NCBI RefSeq assembly: GCF_000092205.1
Contig: NC_014216.1
Location: 1,273,742 to 1,337,741 of the forward strand
Direction of reading: 5' to 3'
Source of the DNA: Desulfurivibrio alkaliphilus AHT 2
Lineage (GTDB): Bacteria; Desulfobacterota; Desulfobulbia; Desulfobulbales; Desulfurivibrionaceae
DNA length: 64,000 nucleotides
A program made the translations under genes and the position numbers. This document shows, in pieces, positions 53,684 through 62,169 of this stretch (its first letter is position 1; every line of letters starts with the position of its first letter). The notes under the pieces were generated by a model, which was not told the origin of the DNA, searched no databases, and saw nothing but the letters and a program-made list of their open reading frames with translations.

Positions 53684-54802
53684 TCAGGGGCGGCAGAAAA
53701 GCAGGGCGGCGTTGATTCCGCCGAAGCCGGAATTACAGCTCAACACCGAAGGGTGGCGTAAAGGCAGGGCCCGGGTGCCGCTGATTGGCACCTGCTCGTC
53801 GGCCGCTTGCCGCAGGCCGACGGTGGGCGGCAGCACCCCGGCCTGCAGGCTGCGGATGGCCAAAGCCGCCTCCATGACCCCGGCGGCTCCCAGGCAGTGG
53901 CCGATGGCCCCCTTTACCGAATGCACCGGCGGCGGCTGGGGCCAGATGGTGCCAAAGGCCAGCAGCTCCATGGCATCGTTATAAGTGGTGCCGGTGCCGT
54001 GGGCGTTGATCCCGCCCACCGGCAGCCTCCCCTGCTCCGTGGCCTGCTTAAGGGCCCTGATCAGGCCGCTGGCCTGCCGGCAGGGCGCGGTGATATGGGT
54101 GGCATCGCAGGAAATCCCGTACCCGGCGATGGCGGCCTGCACCGGCCATTGCCGAGCGGCGGCCTGCTCTGCGGTGGTCAGCAGCAACCAGCCGCCGCCC
54201 TCACCCAAAGAAAGCCCGTCCCGTTCAGCGTCAAAAGGGCGGCAACCTTCAGCCGCCAAGGCCTGCAATCCGGCAAAACCGGCCAACACAAAACGGCTCA
54301 GCAGGTCCACCCCAACCACCAGGGCGGCCTCGCACTCCCCGCGAGCCAGCCGCATGAGAGCTTCCATAACGGCCACCGTACCCGAGGCACAGGCCGCACT
54401 CACCGTCCGGCATTCGTGCTCGATTCCCAGCCAGTCGGCCATGGTTGCCGCCAGCTCCGGAGGCTGTCCCGGCCAGTAACCATCGGCGGGGGTCAGCAGT
54501 TCATCAACGGCGCCCTTGGTGGTGGCGCAAATCAGAGCGGTTTTCGGGGGTAAAGCCGGAACACCGGCCAGCAGCCGGCGCAGCAGGGTCTGCAGGCGCT
54601 CATCGCTGCCCGGGGCGGCGTCCAGGCCGGCAACCCGGCCCATTACCCACGGGGTCGCAAAGCCTTCCGCAAAACCTTCCGCAAAACCTTCCATAGCCGG
54701 CCGCTGTAATCCGCAGCGGCCAGCCAGCAAGCCCTGCCAGGTGGCCTCCTCATCCCCCAGGGCCGTCTCAATCGCGCTCTTGACCACCACCACCTGCTTC
54801 AT
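53684..54802 (-). CDS. Beta-ketoacyl-ACP synthase, aryl-polyene-cluster type
   Basis: 372 residues of the FabF fold. The active-site cysteine is in VSAACASGTVAVMEAL, histidines in INAHGTGTTYNDAMELLAFG and VKGAIGHCLGAAGVMEAALA, and the C-terminus has NSGFGGINAALLF. All catalytic residues are kept, so it should condense. Start ATG overlaps the thioesterase stop (TAATG) with GGAG upstream. Near residues 43-54 a triple 12-base repeat encodes EGF-A three times. It is the last gene of the minus-strand cluster; at least one other complete ketosynthase is encoded at the right end. Confidence 0.9.
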   Translation of the reverse strand: MKQVVVVKSAIETALGDEEATWQGLLAGRCGLQRPAMEGFAEGFAEGFATPWVMGRVAGLDAAPGSDERLQTLLRRLLAGVPALPPKTALICATTKGAVDELLTPADGYWPGQPPELAATMADWLGIEHECRTVSAACASGTVAVMEALMRLARGECEAALVVGVDLLSRFVLAGFAGLQALAAEGCRPFDAERDGLSLGEGGGWLLLTTAEQAAARQWPVQAAIAGYGISCDATHITAPCRQASGLIRALKQATEQGRLPVGGINAHGTGTTYNDAMELLAFGTIWPQPPPVHSVKGAIGHCLGAAGVMEAALAIRSLQAGVLPPTVGLRQAADEQVPISGTRALPLRHPSVLSCNSGFGGINAALLFCRP

Positions 54803-55263
54803 TACAGCTCTCCTCGGCGCCACTGTTCCTTGAACTCCTCGATCCAGTCCGGCGGGGAAAGCAACAGATTATTATCCCCATCGGTCAACAACTGCATGGA
54901 GTACCCCCGGGCCACCAACCGGCTTTCCGGCCCTTCGATGCGAAAGGAATAATCCAACCGCATGGCCTCGTTCCAGTGCATGCAGGCAGTTATCTCCATG
55001 GTGTCGTCAAAGTAGAGCGGAGCGTGGTAATCGATGTGCAGGCGGACCAGGGGGGCCCTGACCCCGCGCCGGATAAAATCCCGGTAACCAAGACCATAAC
55101 GATCACCCAGAGCCACCCGGCCGTCCTCGAAATAGCTGACATACCGGCCATGCCAGACAATGCCCATCAGGTCGATCTCTTCAAACCGGACCCGGCGGCT
55201 GACGGTGACCGCTAAAGGTGCGGGGTCGCCGGGTGATGGCGGAAAATATTCGGTAAAACCCAT
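54802..55263 (-). CDS. 4HBT-type acyl thioesterase
   Basis: 153 residues of the hotdog fold: RRVRFEEIDLMGIVWHGRYVSYFEDGR with the conserved D...W/H-x-x-Y pattern of YbgC/4-hydroxybenzoyl-CoA thioesterases (split here by the loop), DYHAPLYFDDTMEI and a C-terminal strand. Thioesterases of this size are standard in aryl-polyene clusters, where they edit or release acyl-ACP. The start follows a repeat element by about 170 bases of the reading strand's upstream side; GGTTGTCGAG is a poor ribosome site. Confidence 0.85.
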   Translation of the reverse strand: MGFTEYFPPSPGDPAPLAVTVSRRVRFEEIDLMGIVWHGRYVSYFEDGRVALGDRYGLGYRDFIRRGVRAPLVRLHIDYHAPLYFDDTMEITACMHWNEAMRLDYSFRIEGPESRLVARGYSMQLLTDGDNNLLLSPPDWIEEFKEQWRRGEL

Positions 55264-55285
55264 AAACTCGACAACCTCAGAATTA

Positions 55286-55436
55286 GTAATCGTTCAGCAG
55301 CACCGCACCTTCGGGCGATCAGCCAAGCTTACGTACAGGGGGTACGCTGCGCCTGGCTGCTTACCCGAATCTGCGGCACTGCTGAACGATTACAGCCCGT
55401 TAGACCGGCAAGTTAGCACCCCTGGTGAACGGTTAC
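55286..55436. repeat. Dispersed palindromic repeat, complete copy with tail
   Basis: Core 55286-55393 from GTAATCGTTCAGCAGCACCG to CGGCACTGCTGAACGATTAC; centre has GTACAGGGGGTACG. The tail GCCCGTTAGACCGG...GTTAGCACCCCTGGTGAACGG ends at 55436. Same orientation as the copy near rsmE. Located between two co-directional genes of the lipid cluster. Confidence 0.9.
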
Positions 55437-55457
55437 CACAATTAAGGTAAACGTCAA

Positions 55458-55862
55458 TCAAGTCACAACAGGGTTGAGCGGCCGCAAATCAAGTTTGCCC
55501 CCGGCCACCAGCCCGCCGTCTTTGGTCAATTTGAATTTCGCCTGCCAGCCGGTGGCTTCACCCCTGGGCACCAGGTGCAGAGAAACCGTAAGCAGCTCCT
55601 GTGGCCGCACCATGCCCCGGAATTTTGCCCCCCGGCAGCCCACCGTCAGCAACTTGCCGGCAACGGCCAGTTCCGCCAGCTGACGGACAGCGGCCAACTG
55701 CACCACCGCCGGCAGGATCGGCAGGTCGGGAAAATGACCGGCAAACCCCGGAAATTCCGGGGCAAAGCAGTAATCTCCAACCAGCCACATCCCCTCTTCA
55801 TCCTGCTGTTCCCGGCGCCAGGAACGCAGGGATTGCCTCAATCCTTCCTCAAGAGATAACAT
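55458..55862 (-). CDS. Hotdog-fold 3-hydroxyacyl-ACP dehydratase-like protein
   Basis: 134 residues. FAGHFPDLPILPAVVQLAAV carries the catalytic-type His in a GHFP phrase as in FabA/FabZ and in the ApeI dehydratase of aryl-polyene clusters; the usual Glu/Asp partner is not obvious. It may dehydrate 3-hydroxyacyl-ACP during polyene elongation. Repeat elements flank it on both sides, so it is isolated by palindromes within the operon. Confidence 0.8.
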   Translation of the reverse strand: MLSLEEGLRQSLRSWRREQQDEEGMWLVGDYCFAPEFPGFAGHFPDLPILPAVVQLAAVRQLAELAVAGKLLTVGCRGAKFRGMVRPQELLTVSLHLVPRGEATGWQAKFKLTKDGGLVAGGKLDLRPLNPVVT

Positions 55863-55894
55863 GCCCGATCTCCACTTAATGATTAACCCCCATC

Positions 55895-56046
55895 GTAACC
55901 GTTCACCAGGGGTATTAACCTAACAGGTATAACGGGCCGTAAGCGTTCAGCAGCGCCGCAGGTTCGGGCAAGCAGCCAGGCGCAGCGTACCCCCTGTACG
56001 TAAGCCTGGCTGATCGCCCGAAGATGCGGTGCTGCTGAGCGCTTAC
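55895..56046. repeat. Dispersed palindromic repeat, complete copy with tail
   Basis: Tail GTAACCGTTCACCAGGGGTA...GGTATAACGGGCC, then core 55939-56046 from GTAAGCGTTCAGCAGCGCCG to CGGTGCTGCTGAGCGCTTAC. Inverted relative to the copy 500 bases to the left. Its right end gives the TAA stop codon of the lipoprotein gene. Confidence 0.9.
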
Positions 56047-56603
56047 CCCCCGTCCGGTACCAGTTGCAATGTTACCCCGAGCCAGGGGTTTGTAAAAGTT
56101 ATTCTCTCCGGCGCCGCATCCCGGTCAGAACTGACATACTTCACCGACCATAACGGCAGCAGACCGAGCCGGGCGTATTTTTTTTCCCCCTCATTGGTTG
56201 CCCGCCGACAGAGGCGCAGCAGGAAATTTCGCCCACATGGGCTGCCGTCGGGTTCCAGCAAAAAAATCCGGTACAGGGAGGTGCCGAGAAAGTCCGGCAG
56301 CCGGTGCCCTTCAAAAACCCCAAGTTCCCGCAGGGTCTGCCGTTCACCGGCGGCATCCAGCCGGGCTTCCAGAAGGGTAATCCCGGTGCCGTCCAGCAAA
56401 ACGTAATGCAGACCATCGTTTTCAAACCTGGTGCCCAGCAGACCGGCAAACTTCTGCTCTTCTCCCTGACTGATGGTCAGCCGCCACAACTCACCCGGCC
56501 TGACCACCTGCTCCTGCCAGGCGGTTTCCGGCGGGCGAGCGGGTAAAGCGCAACCGACGGCAGCCCATAACATGATCAGCAAAAACAGGCCGAGTTTTTT
56601 CAT
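56043..56603 (-). CDS. DUF3261 lipoprotein
   Basis: 186 residues with a lipoprotein signal: MKKLGLFLLIMLWAAVGC, cysteine 18 being the lipidated one. The mature part has RPGELWRLTISQGEEQKFAG and a LPLWSVKY-like C-terminal stretch consistent with the DUF3261 family regularly present beside MMPL exporters and LolA-like carriers in aryl-polyene clusters, where it may help pass the lipid to the outer membrane. It follows the MMPL gene by 21 bases. The repeat element supplies its stop codon, so its natural C-terminus may have been trimmed or extended. Confidence 0.82.
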   Translation of the reverse strand: MKKLGLFLLIMLWAAVGCALPARPPETAWQEQVVRPGELWRLTISQGEEQKFAGLLGTRFENDGLHYVLLDGTGITLLEARLDAAGERQTLRELGVFEGHRLPDFLGTSLYRIFLLEPDGSPCGRNFLLRLCRRATNEGEKKYARLGLLPLWSVKYVSSDRDAAPERITFTNPWLGVTLQLVPDGG

Positions 56604-56624
56604 CTAAACCTCCCGTAGGCCACC

Positions 56625-59117
56625 CTAGCGCTCGGCCGGCAAGGCATTTCCAGCCAGCACCGGGGAGACCAGCAAGGCCGTCGGCCAGGCCGCCCCGATC
56701 CCCCAGAGTACGGTAACTCCCAGGGAGTGGAGGGCCGGGTGCTGAGCAAAGGCCAGCACCCCGAAACTGATCATGGAACTGGCCGCACAGATGGAAACCG
56801 CCAGCAGGGTGGTGGCCGAACGGCGCTCGCCCCGGGCACAGACCACGAAAATACCGTAATCCACACTCAAGCCGATCACCATGATCCCCATCAGCAGGTG
56901 CATCATGTTCAATTCACCACCGGTCAAGCGGCAGAACAGGATCATGGCCGCCAGGGCCGACAGCACCGGGGCCAGCACCGCCAGCACCGATCGAGGCCGG
57001 CGGAAGAACAATACCGCCAGCAGGATTAGCAGCAGCGCCGCCGCCGAGGTCAGTACCGCCAGATCATGGCGCAGCAGCCGCTCCACCTGCTGCCGCCATT
57101 TCTGGTTGGCCAGCACGGTAACCCCAGGTTGCCCGTCAGCCAGGGCCAGCAGTTGCGGCAAATGGTGGGGTTCGCTCAACTCCACCGTGGTCAGCATCAG
57201 ATACTCCTCCGGGTGGGGGTGGTTTTGCTGCTGCTCCGGCTTGCGCACCATCATACTCAACAGCGGGCGCAACGGCCCGGCCAGTATTGCCTCCGCTTCC
57301 AGCAGCACCGGCGGGGCGGTCAACCGCTTCAGAAATGAATCGAAGGCCGTGGGAACAAAACCGGCCTGCCCGGCGGCTTGCCTGAAACGCGCCGGGAAAT
57401 CATCACCCAGGGCCGCCCAGAAGGCCTGCCAGTCCGTCAGCCGCTGTTGCTGCACGGAAGGCGCCGGCAACAGCGGAGCGATACTTTGCCAGCGGGGCCA
57501 GTCATGCTGCCGCAAATAGCGATAAACCTCAAAATTATGCTCCTGCGCCTCAGCCAAGGTGGCGCCGGCCGCCACCACAAAAGCCAGTTCTCCTTCCCGG
57601 CCCCAGGTGGTTCTGAAATGTTCCTCGGCGGCCAGCACCTTGGCATCGGGCGCATCCAGCACCCGCAGGTCACCGGTATACTGCAGCGCAGGCCAGGAAA
57701 GCAAACCGCCAAGCAACAAAGCACCCCAGAGGCCCAACAGCAGCAGCCGACCGCCCGCAGAGATCACCACCGGAGGCCGGAACCAAGCCGCCGGCGGGCG
57801 CTGGCGGCGGCCAATCAGGGTTGGCAGCAGCAGCCAGGAAAAAATCACCGCCAGCAGAATGCCGGTAAGCGCCAGGGTGGCCATCTGCCGGTGGGAAGGG
57901 ACCTGGGAAAAAAGCAGCACCACAAAAACCCCGGCCGTGGTAAGGGTGGCTAAAGACACCGGGCGAAACAGGCGGCGCAGCATGGCTTGATGACCGCCCT
58001 CTTCCCGGGCCAGAGCCAGATAGATATGCACCGCGAAATCAACCGCAATACCGATGAGCACGATCCCAAACCCCAGCGCCAGGGCACTTACCTGACCATG
58101 CACCAACCCCATAACGGCAATGGCGGCCGGGGCCGCCAGAAACGGGATCGCCAGCACCAGCAGCACCCGGCCGTCCCGCAGAGAGGCCAGCAGCATGGTG
58201 AGCAACAGCACCGAGGCCAGCGGCAGCAACAGCCGCAGGTCGCGCTGGACGGCCTGATAATTGGCCAGGGTATGCGGCAGCGAGCCGACAACACCCCAGT
58301 CCACCCCGGCGGGCAAATGATCGCTCATGATGGCCTGCAGCAACTCGGCTGTTTGGGCTGCTCCCCGGGAGTCGGTCAGCGGCACCGCGCTCTCGGCCAA
58401 AATCAGGGCGCTGAGGCGATCTTCACTGAGGAAAAAACCGTCCACCATGGTGGCATCATGTTCCTGCTGCAGGCGGGATAGTTTTTGCAACACCTGGGGA
58501 AGCAAGCCCAAGGGGTCTTGCTGCACCTGCCTTTTGACCACCATCCCGGCGGGACTGTTGAGCAGGTTGAAGTTGTCATCCATGATCCGGGCCAGGCCCG
58601 CTTCATCCAGCCGGGAAGCCAGCCCGGCCAGATCTTGCCGCTCAAGCAGCACCGGCAAGTAAGGACCCAGCTCACTCGGCAGGTTGCGTGCCAGGTCGGG
58701 CGGCAGGCGATAAACCACCTCCACCATGAGCTCGCTGGCCGCCATGGCCCGACCGACCTGAGCCACTCCTTGCTGCAGGGCCGTTTGGGCTTCAGCGGAG
58801 GAAGAATAATAAGCGGGATCAACGGTCAGGGTAAGAAAAATACGGTCCACCAGACCCAACCGCTGCAACAGTGACAGATCACCCCGTACCGCCTTACCCG
58901 GCAGCAGGTCCAGGGCATCCTCTTTAAATTGGAGTTGCAGGGCCAGCAACAGCCCGGACAGCACAATCAGCAACACCAGCAGCCAGCGCAGCAGAACCGC
59001 TCGCGGCCGGGCGGTGGGCGGGGGAAATTCGCCCCGGGGCTGAGCCGGAGGCTCACCCACCGTCATGGCACCGGCTGAACAGGGCGTCGTCGAGGTCAGG
59101 ATCGGGCTGGCAGTCAT
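56625..59117 (-). CDS. MMPL/RND-family lipid exporter
   Basis: 830 residues of the MMPL plan: one membrane helix (RAVLLRWLLVLLIVLSGLLL), a large periplasmic domain, five helices with the motif GFGIVLIGIAVDFAVHIYLA, a central loop, then a second half with the same pattern (HLLMGIMVIGLSVDYGIFVV). The two Asp-containing helices would carry the proton relay. Probably moves the cluster's aryl-polyene or fatty lipid across the inner membrane. Start is uncertain: an alternative ATG 17 codons later exists and both overlap the LolA-like gene; neither has a good ribosome site. Confidence 0.87.
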   Translation of the reverse strand: MTASPILTSTTPCSAGAMTVGEPPAQPRGEFPPPTARPRAVLLRWLLVLLIVLSGLLLALQLQFKEDALDLLPGKAVRGDLSLLQRLGLVDRIFLTLTVDPAYYSSSAEAQTALQQGVAQVGRAMAASELMVEVVYRLPPDLARNLPSELGPYLPVLLERQDLAGLASRLDEAGLARIMDDNFNLLNSPAGMVVKRQVQQDPLGLLPQVLQKLSRLQQEHDATMVDGFFLSEDRLSALILAESAVPLTDSRGAAQTAELLQAIMSDHLPAGVDWGVVGSLPHTLANYQAVQRDLRLLLPLASVLLLTMLLASLRDGRVLLVLAIPFLAAPAAIAVMGLVHGQVSALALGFGIVLIGIAVDFAVHIYLALAREEGGHQAMLRRLFRPVSLATLTTAGVFVVLLFSQVPSHRQMATLALTGILLAVIFSWLLLPTLIGRRQRPPAAWFRPPVVISAGGRLLLLGLWGALLLGGLLSWPALQYTGDLRVLDAPDAKVLAAEEHFRTTWGREGELAFVVAAGATLAEAQEHNFEVYRYLRQHDWPRWQSIAPLLPAPSVQQQRLTDWQAFWAALGDDFPARFRQAAGQAGFVPTAFDSFLKRLTAPPVLLEAEAILAGPLRPLLSMMVRKPEQQQNHPHPEEYLMLTTVELSEPHHLPQLLALADGQPGVTVLANQKWRQQVERLLRHDLAVLTSAAALLLILLAVLFFRRPRSVLAVLAPVLSALAAMILFCRLTGGELNMMHLLMGIMVIGLSVDYGIFVVCARGERRSATTLLAVSICAASSMISFGVLAFAQHPALHSLGVTVLWGIGAAWPTALLVSPVLAGNALPAER

Positions 59118-59700
59118 GGAAGGTAAGTCTGGTCAGATCGCCGCCGGCTTCCTTGATCTCAACCTGCCGGGGCTGATGGGTCTCCGGGTTGAAGGCAATG
59201 GTCAGGGAACTGACAAACTCGGCCACGGCCGGGTCTTTAGGCTCAATCAACAGGGTGGCGTCAGCGGCCAGCGACAGGTGATATTCCGCCGCCAGGCGTT
59301 CGTGTTCACCACCCAGCCACAGCCAGAGCTGCCGGGCCACCATGCGCATAATCGGATCCTGTTGCAGGTCGAAACGGACCGGCGGCGAGTTGCCGTCACA
59401 GCGCATGCCGCTGTCACCCTTGAAAATCAGTACCGAATTGATCGGGCTGGCAAATTCCCAGCGCAGGCGGTCGGGCCTGACCAGGTCCAGCCGGCCGCGA
59501 AAGACCACCGGCCGGTCGAACATGGCCAGCTCCTTCTCCTGGGTAAAGGCACAACTCATACTGCGCATCTCGGCGGCAGACCGGTCAATCTTTTGCAAAA
59601 AAGCCGCCAGCTCTTCCTGCTTTTCCCCTGCGGCCCCGTTAATCGGCAAAAGCAGGATCAGCAACAAGCCGGTTAATTTCACCAGCCACCGGACACCCAT
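59053..59700 (-). CDS. LolA-like outer-membrane lipoprotein carrier
   Basis: 215 residues with a signal peptide (MGVRWLVKLTGLLLILLLP...NGAAG). The mature part has MSCAFTQEKELAMFDRPVVF and LRWEFASPINSVLIFKGD, the LolA/LolB-type incomplete beta-barrel start. This is the LolA-like member found in aryl-polyene clusters and likely a periplasmic carrier for the lipid or a helper of the MMPL exporter. ATG overlaps the previous stop (TAATG) with AGGAGG upstream, so it is translationally coupled. Confidence 0.87.
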   Translation of the reverse strand: MGVRWLVKLTGLLLILLLPINGAAGEKQEELAAFLQKIDRSAAEMRSMSCAFTQEKELAMFDRPVVFRGRLDLVRPDRLRWEFASPINSVLIFKGDSGMRCDGNSPPVRFDLQQDPIMRMVARQLWLWLGGEHERLAAEYHLSLAADATLLIEPKDPAVAEFVSSLTIAFNPETHQPRQVEIKEAGGDLTRLTFHDCQPDPDLDDALFSRCHDGG

Positions 59701-60170
59701 TATCGGCCCTCCTCGGTCATATCTCCTTCCCATACCTTGATTTCCACTTCGGCCAGATCGACATCGCCGGGCCGGTCATCCTTGCAAGAGACGCTACGCA
59801 CCCAGCCCCGGATGATTTTCACCGCCCCGAATTCAAAGGTTTTCTCCAGCTCGACCAGCACCGTGGCGCCGGGCCGGGGCGAGCACAACAAGCGAAAAGC
59901 ATCCACCCCCACCAGCATCCCGCCGCCGGGTGCAACCCCTGCTCGCCGGGCGTCATAACCGTTGGCGGCGGCCATGGCCTGGGCTACCAGCTCTATCCAG
60001 TACTCCGCCGACACCCCGCTGTCGGCATCAACCCAGATGCCCGCCGCCGGCACCACGGCCCGGGCCAACGCCCGCCCGGGTTGCCATTCCAGCAACTCAT
60101 CCACCAGCAGCATCGGCGGCCGTTGCGGCACCAGTTCCACCGCCGGTAGCGGCAAAGTCAAAGCGCTCAT
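59700..60170 (-). CDS. Hotdog-fold dehydratase, ApeP/FabZ-like
   Basis: 156 residues: VPQRPPMLLVDELLEWQPGR aligns with the FabZ-like phrase (LPHRGPMLLVD), with Gln where FabZ has His, as in ApeP of aryl-polyene clusters. The rest is a hotdog fold with a WIELVAQAMAAANGY helix carrying the acidic residue. I prefer this ATG because the one seven codons earlier lies in a repeat fragment. Its stop overlaps the LolA-like start. Confidence 0.82.
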   Translation of the reverse strand: MSALTLPLPAVELVPQRPPMLLVDELLEWQPGRALARAVVPAAGIWVDADSGVSAEYWIELVAQAMAAANGYDARRAGVAPGGGMLVGVDAFRLLCSPRPGATVLVELEKTFEFGAVKIIRGWVRSVSCKDDRPGDVDLAEVEIKVWEGDMTEEGR

Positions 60171-60179
60171 AGTATTTCC

Positions 60180-60243
60180 GTAATCGTTCACCAGGGCCCG
60201 CCCGTAACCTGCTAACCGGCCGTAACCGAACAGCCGTACCGCA
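60180..60243. repeat. Truncated copy of the dispersed repeat
   Basis: GTAATCGTTCACCAGGGCCC, then GCTAACCGGCCGTAACCGAACAG and CCGTACCGCA: tail and first part of the left arm only. A complete core follows 37 bases later in the same gap. Confidence 0.7.
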
Positions 60244-60279
60244 TAACCAAAAGGACAAACAAATGAGGACAGATGTGGG

Positions 60280-60386
60280 GTAACCGTTCAGCAGTGCCGC
60301 AGATTCGGGCAAGCAGCCAGGCGCAGCGTACCCCGGTACGTAAGCCTGGCTGATCGCCCGAAGGTGCGGTGCTGCTGAACGGTTAC
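60280..60386. repeat. Dispersed palindromic repeat, complete core
   Basis: From GTAACCGTTCAGCAGTGCCG to CGGTGCTGCTGAACGGTTAC with inner arms ATTCGGGCAAGCAGCCAGGC / GCCTGGCTGATCGCCCGAA and a centre GTACCCCGGTAC. It ends six bases before the ketoreductase stop codon. Confidence 0.9.
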
Positions 60387-60392
60387 GGTTAC

Positions 60393-61121
60393 CTACATGT
60401 GCAGTCCACCGTTAACTCCGATCACCTGACCGGTGATATACCCCGCCTCGGGGCCGAGCAGAAAATTGACCACTCCCGCCACCTCTTCCACCGTCCCGAC
60501 CCGGTTCATGGGGACCATGGGCAAAATCCTGTCCAGCGGCAGATCCTTGATCATCTCGGTATCGATCAGACCGGGCGAGACCACGTTGACCAGAATGTTG
60601 CGCCGGGCCACTTCCCGGGCCAGTGATTTACAGGCTGCGATCAGCCCGCCTTTGGCCGCGGCGTAATTCACCTGGCCGGCCTGACCGGCTTCGCCGGAAA
60701 CGGACGCAATGGCAATGATCCGCCCCTTTCTTTTACCCAGCATGGCCTTGGAAAACAACCGCCCCAGCAGGAAAAAGCCGGTCAGGTGCGTGGAGAGCAC
60801 CCGGTCCCAGTCCTGGCGGCCCATCATGGGCAGCAGGGTATCGCGGGTGATCCCGGCATTATGAATAAACCCGTAAGGGGTTTCTTCGGCCAACAACGGC
60901 TCCAGGGCGGCGGCCACCGCCTCTTCATCGGCCACGTCGAAGGGCAGCAATCGGCAGCGGCGACCTAGCCGCTCGATCTCCTCCTGCAGGGCACGGGCCT
61001 CGGCGTGGGCCGAGTGATAGTTCAGCCAGAGATCGTAACCACCGGCCGCCAGCCGGCGGGCAATACCGGCCCCGATCCCGCGACTGGCGCCGGAGATAAA
61101 GACTACGGGGGCATCAGACAT
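60393..61121 (-). CDS. 3-oxoacyl-ACP reductase (FabG/SDR family)
   Basis: 242 residues, classical SDR: FISGASRGIGAGIARRL cofactor loop, HNAGITRD, SVSGEAGQAGQVNYAAAKGG with the YxxxK pair and Ser, and PGLIDTEM. It reduces the 3-keto group during polyene chain extension. AAGGTGG precedes this ATG; a GTG four codons earlier is not needed. The position between a ketosynthase-like and a dehydratase gene matches the reductase of aryl-polyene clusters. Confidence 0.9.
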   Translation of the reverse strand: MSDAPVVFISGASRGIGAGIARRLAAGGYDLWLNYHSAHAEARALQEEIERLGRRCRLLPFDVADEEAVAAALEPLLAEETPYGFIHNAGITRDTLLPMMGRQDWDRVLSTHLTGFFLLGRLFSKAMLGKRKGRIIAIASVSGEAGQAGQVNYAAAKGGLIAACKSLAREVARRNILVNVVSPGLIDTEMIKDLPLDRILPMVPMNRVGTVEEVAGVVNFLLGPEAGYITGQVIGVNGGLHM

Positions 61122-61158
61122 GGCTTTATCCACCTTGATTTTGTTTTTTCAGTTGTAA

Positions 61159-62013
61159 CTATCCTAGCAGCAGCACTTCGGCACGCCCGCAGGGAGCGGT
61201 GGCCTGCCAGTGCAGTGAGCTTCCCGCCTGCCGGGAGCATTCTTCCAGGGCATGACTTAAGGCCAGGGCCGCCGCCAGGCTCCGCGGGGCCTCCGCCGGA
61301 GGGCAAAACGCCCCGGAGGGCTGGAACCGTTCTCCCGTGCGCAATAAATAAAAGACGGGATCACTGGGTTTTTCCTCCAGCACAATCTCGCCCAGCCGGG
61401 GCAAGGCACCCGCCGCCGGCTCGACCGCCTCCAGCAACCAGGCAACCGCCCCCAAACGGCAGGCCACCGGTGGCGAAGCAAGCGGCTCGCCCACCGCCGG
61501 CAGGCCACCGGTTTCCACTGCCAGTCGCGCGGCGGCCTCGGCCAGCAACGGCGATTCTTCTTCCACTGCCACCACCAGGGCGGCGGCCAGGTCGGCACGC
61601 TCCAAAGCTGCCTTGGCTTCCGCCAGAGCGGCCAAAAAGGGCCAGCCGGGGGTGGTCAGGGTCAGGGCCGGCCCCTGCAGGTTCAACAACCGGGTCAGAT
61701 AACCCACCGCGGCATTGTGGACCGAGTGTGAAAACAGGGTGGGCGAGGCCTGACCTTCGCCGTTGTCAAAGAGGGTGTCCAAAAAACGGAAATTGGTCTC
61801 CAACGGACCGGTGGTGGTGCCGAGAAAAACCCCGATCTCCGGTCGTCCCTCCGCCGCTGAAAGCTCGTCCTCGGCGCCCATGGCGCCAGCCCCGGCCAGC
61901 ACCGCCAGCCGGGAAAAATCATCGGCCCGGCGCAAAGACCGTAACCAATGGGCCGGAATCTCGGCCCCGGCAACTGCCGCCTGCACCGCTCTGATCTGTA
62001 CCGCACATTTCAT
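61159..62013 (-). CDS. Ketosynthase-like chain-length factor, no active-site cysteine
   Basis: 284 residues that match only part of a ketosynthase. GVFLGTTTGPLETNFRFLDT and FSHSVHNAAVGYLTRLLNLQ match the KS N-terminal half, but where the active Cys should be there is LTLTTPGWPFLAALAEA. The C-terminal His motifs are lost. This is the plan of the chain-length-factor partner (ApeC-like) that pairs with a full ketosynthase to set polyene length. Both flanking genes are co-directional; a repeat lies just upstream of the start codon. Confidence 0.82.
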   Translation of the reverse strand: MKCAVQIRAVQAAVAGAEIPAHWLRSLRRADDFSRLAVLAGAGAMGAEDELSAAEGRPEIGVFLGTTTGPLETNFRFLDTLFDNGEGQASPTLFSHSVHNAAVGYLTRLLNLQGPALTLTTPGWPFLAALAEAKAALERADLAAALVVAVEEESPLLAEAAARLAVETGGLPAVGEPLASPPVACRLGAVAWLLEAVEPAAGALPRLGEIVLEEKPSDPVFYLLRTGERFQPSGAFCPPAEAPRSLAAALALSHALEECSRQAGSSLHWQATAPCGRAEVLLLG

Positions 62014-62018
62014 ACTGC

Positions 62019-62169
62019 GTAACCATTCACCAAAGGTACTAACCTGCTAGATTAACGGGCCGTAAGCGAACAGCCGTGCCGCAGGTGAGGTCTTGCAGCC
62101 AGGCGCAGCGTACCCCCTGTACGTAAGCCTGGCTGATCGCCCGAAGATGTGGTGCGGCTGTTCGCTTAC
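62019..62169. repeat. Dispersed palindromic repeat, complete copy with tail
   Basis: Tail GTAACCATTCACCAAAGGTA...GATTAACGGGCC, then core 62062-62169 from GTAAGCGAACAGCCGTGCCG to TGGTGCGGCTGTTCGCTTAC. The changes in the two arms (AACAGCC and GGCTGTT) are compensatory, so pairing is preserved. It supplies the TAA stop of the ketosynthase gene and ends six bases before the next start. Confidence 0.9.

Noticed and set aside
61005..61994. 329-residue Pro/Arg-rich plus-strand frame
   Set aside because: Antisense of the chain-length-factor gene; extreme composition without motifs.
43942..62169. Could the palindromic repeats be a CRISPR array or integron attC sites
   Set aside because: Copies are far apart, separated by whole genes and not by short unique spacers; no cas or integrase genes are nearby and the attC core sites are absent.
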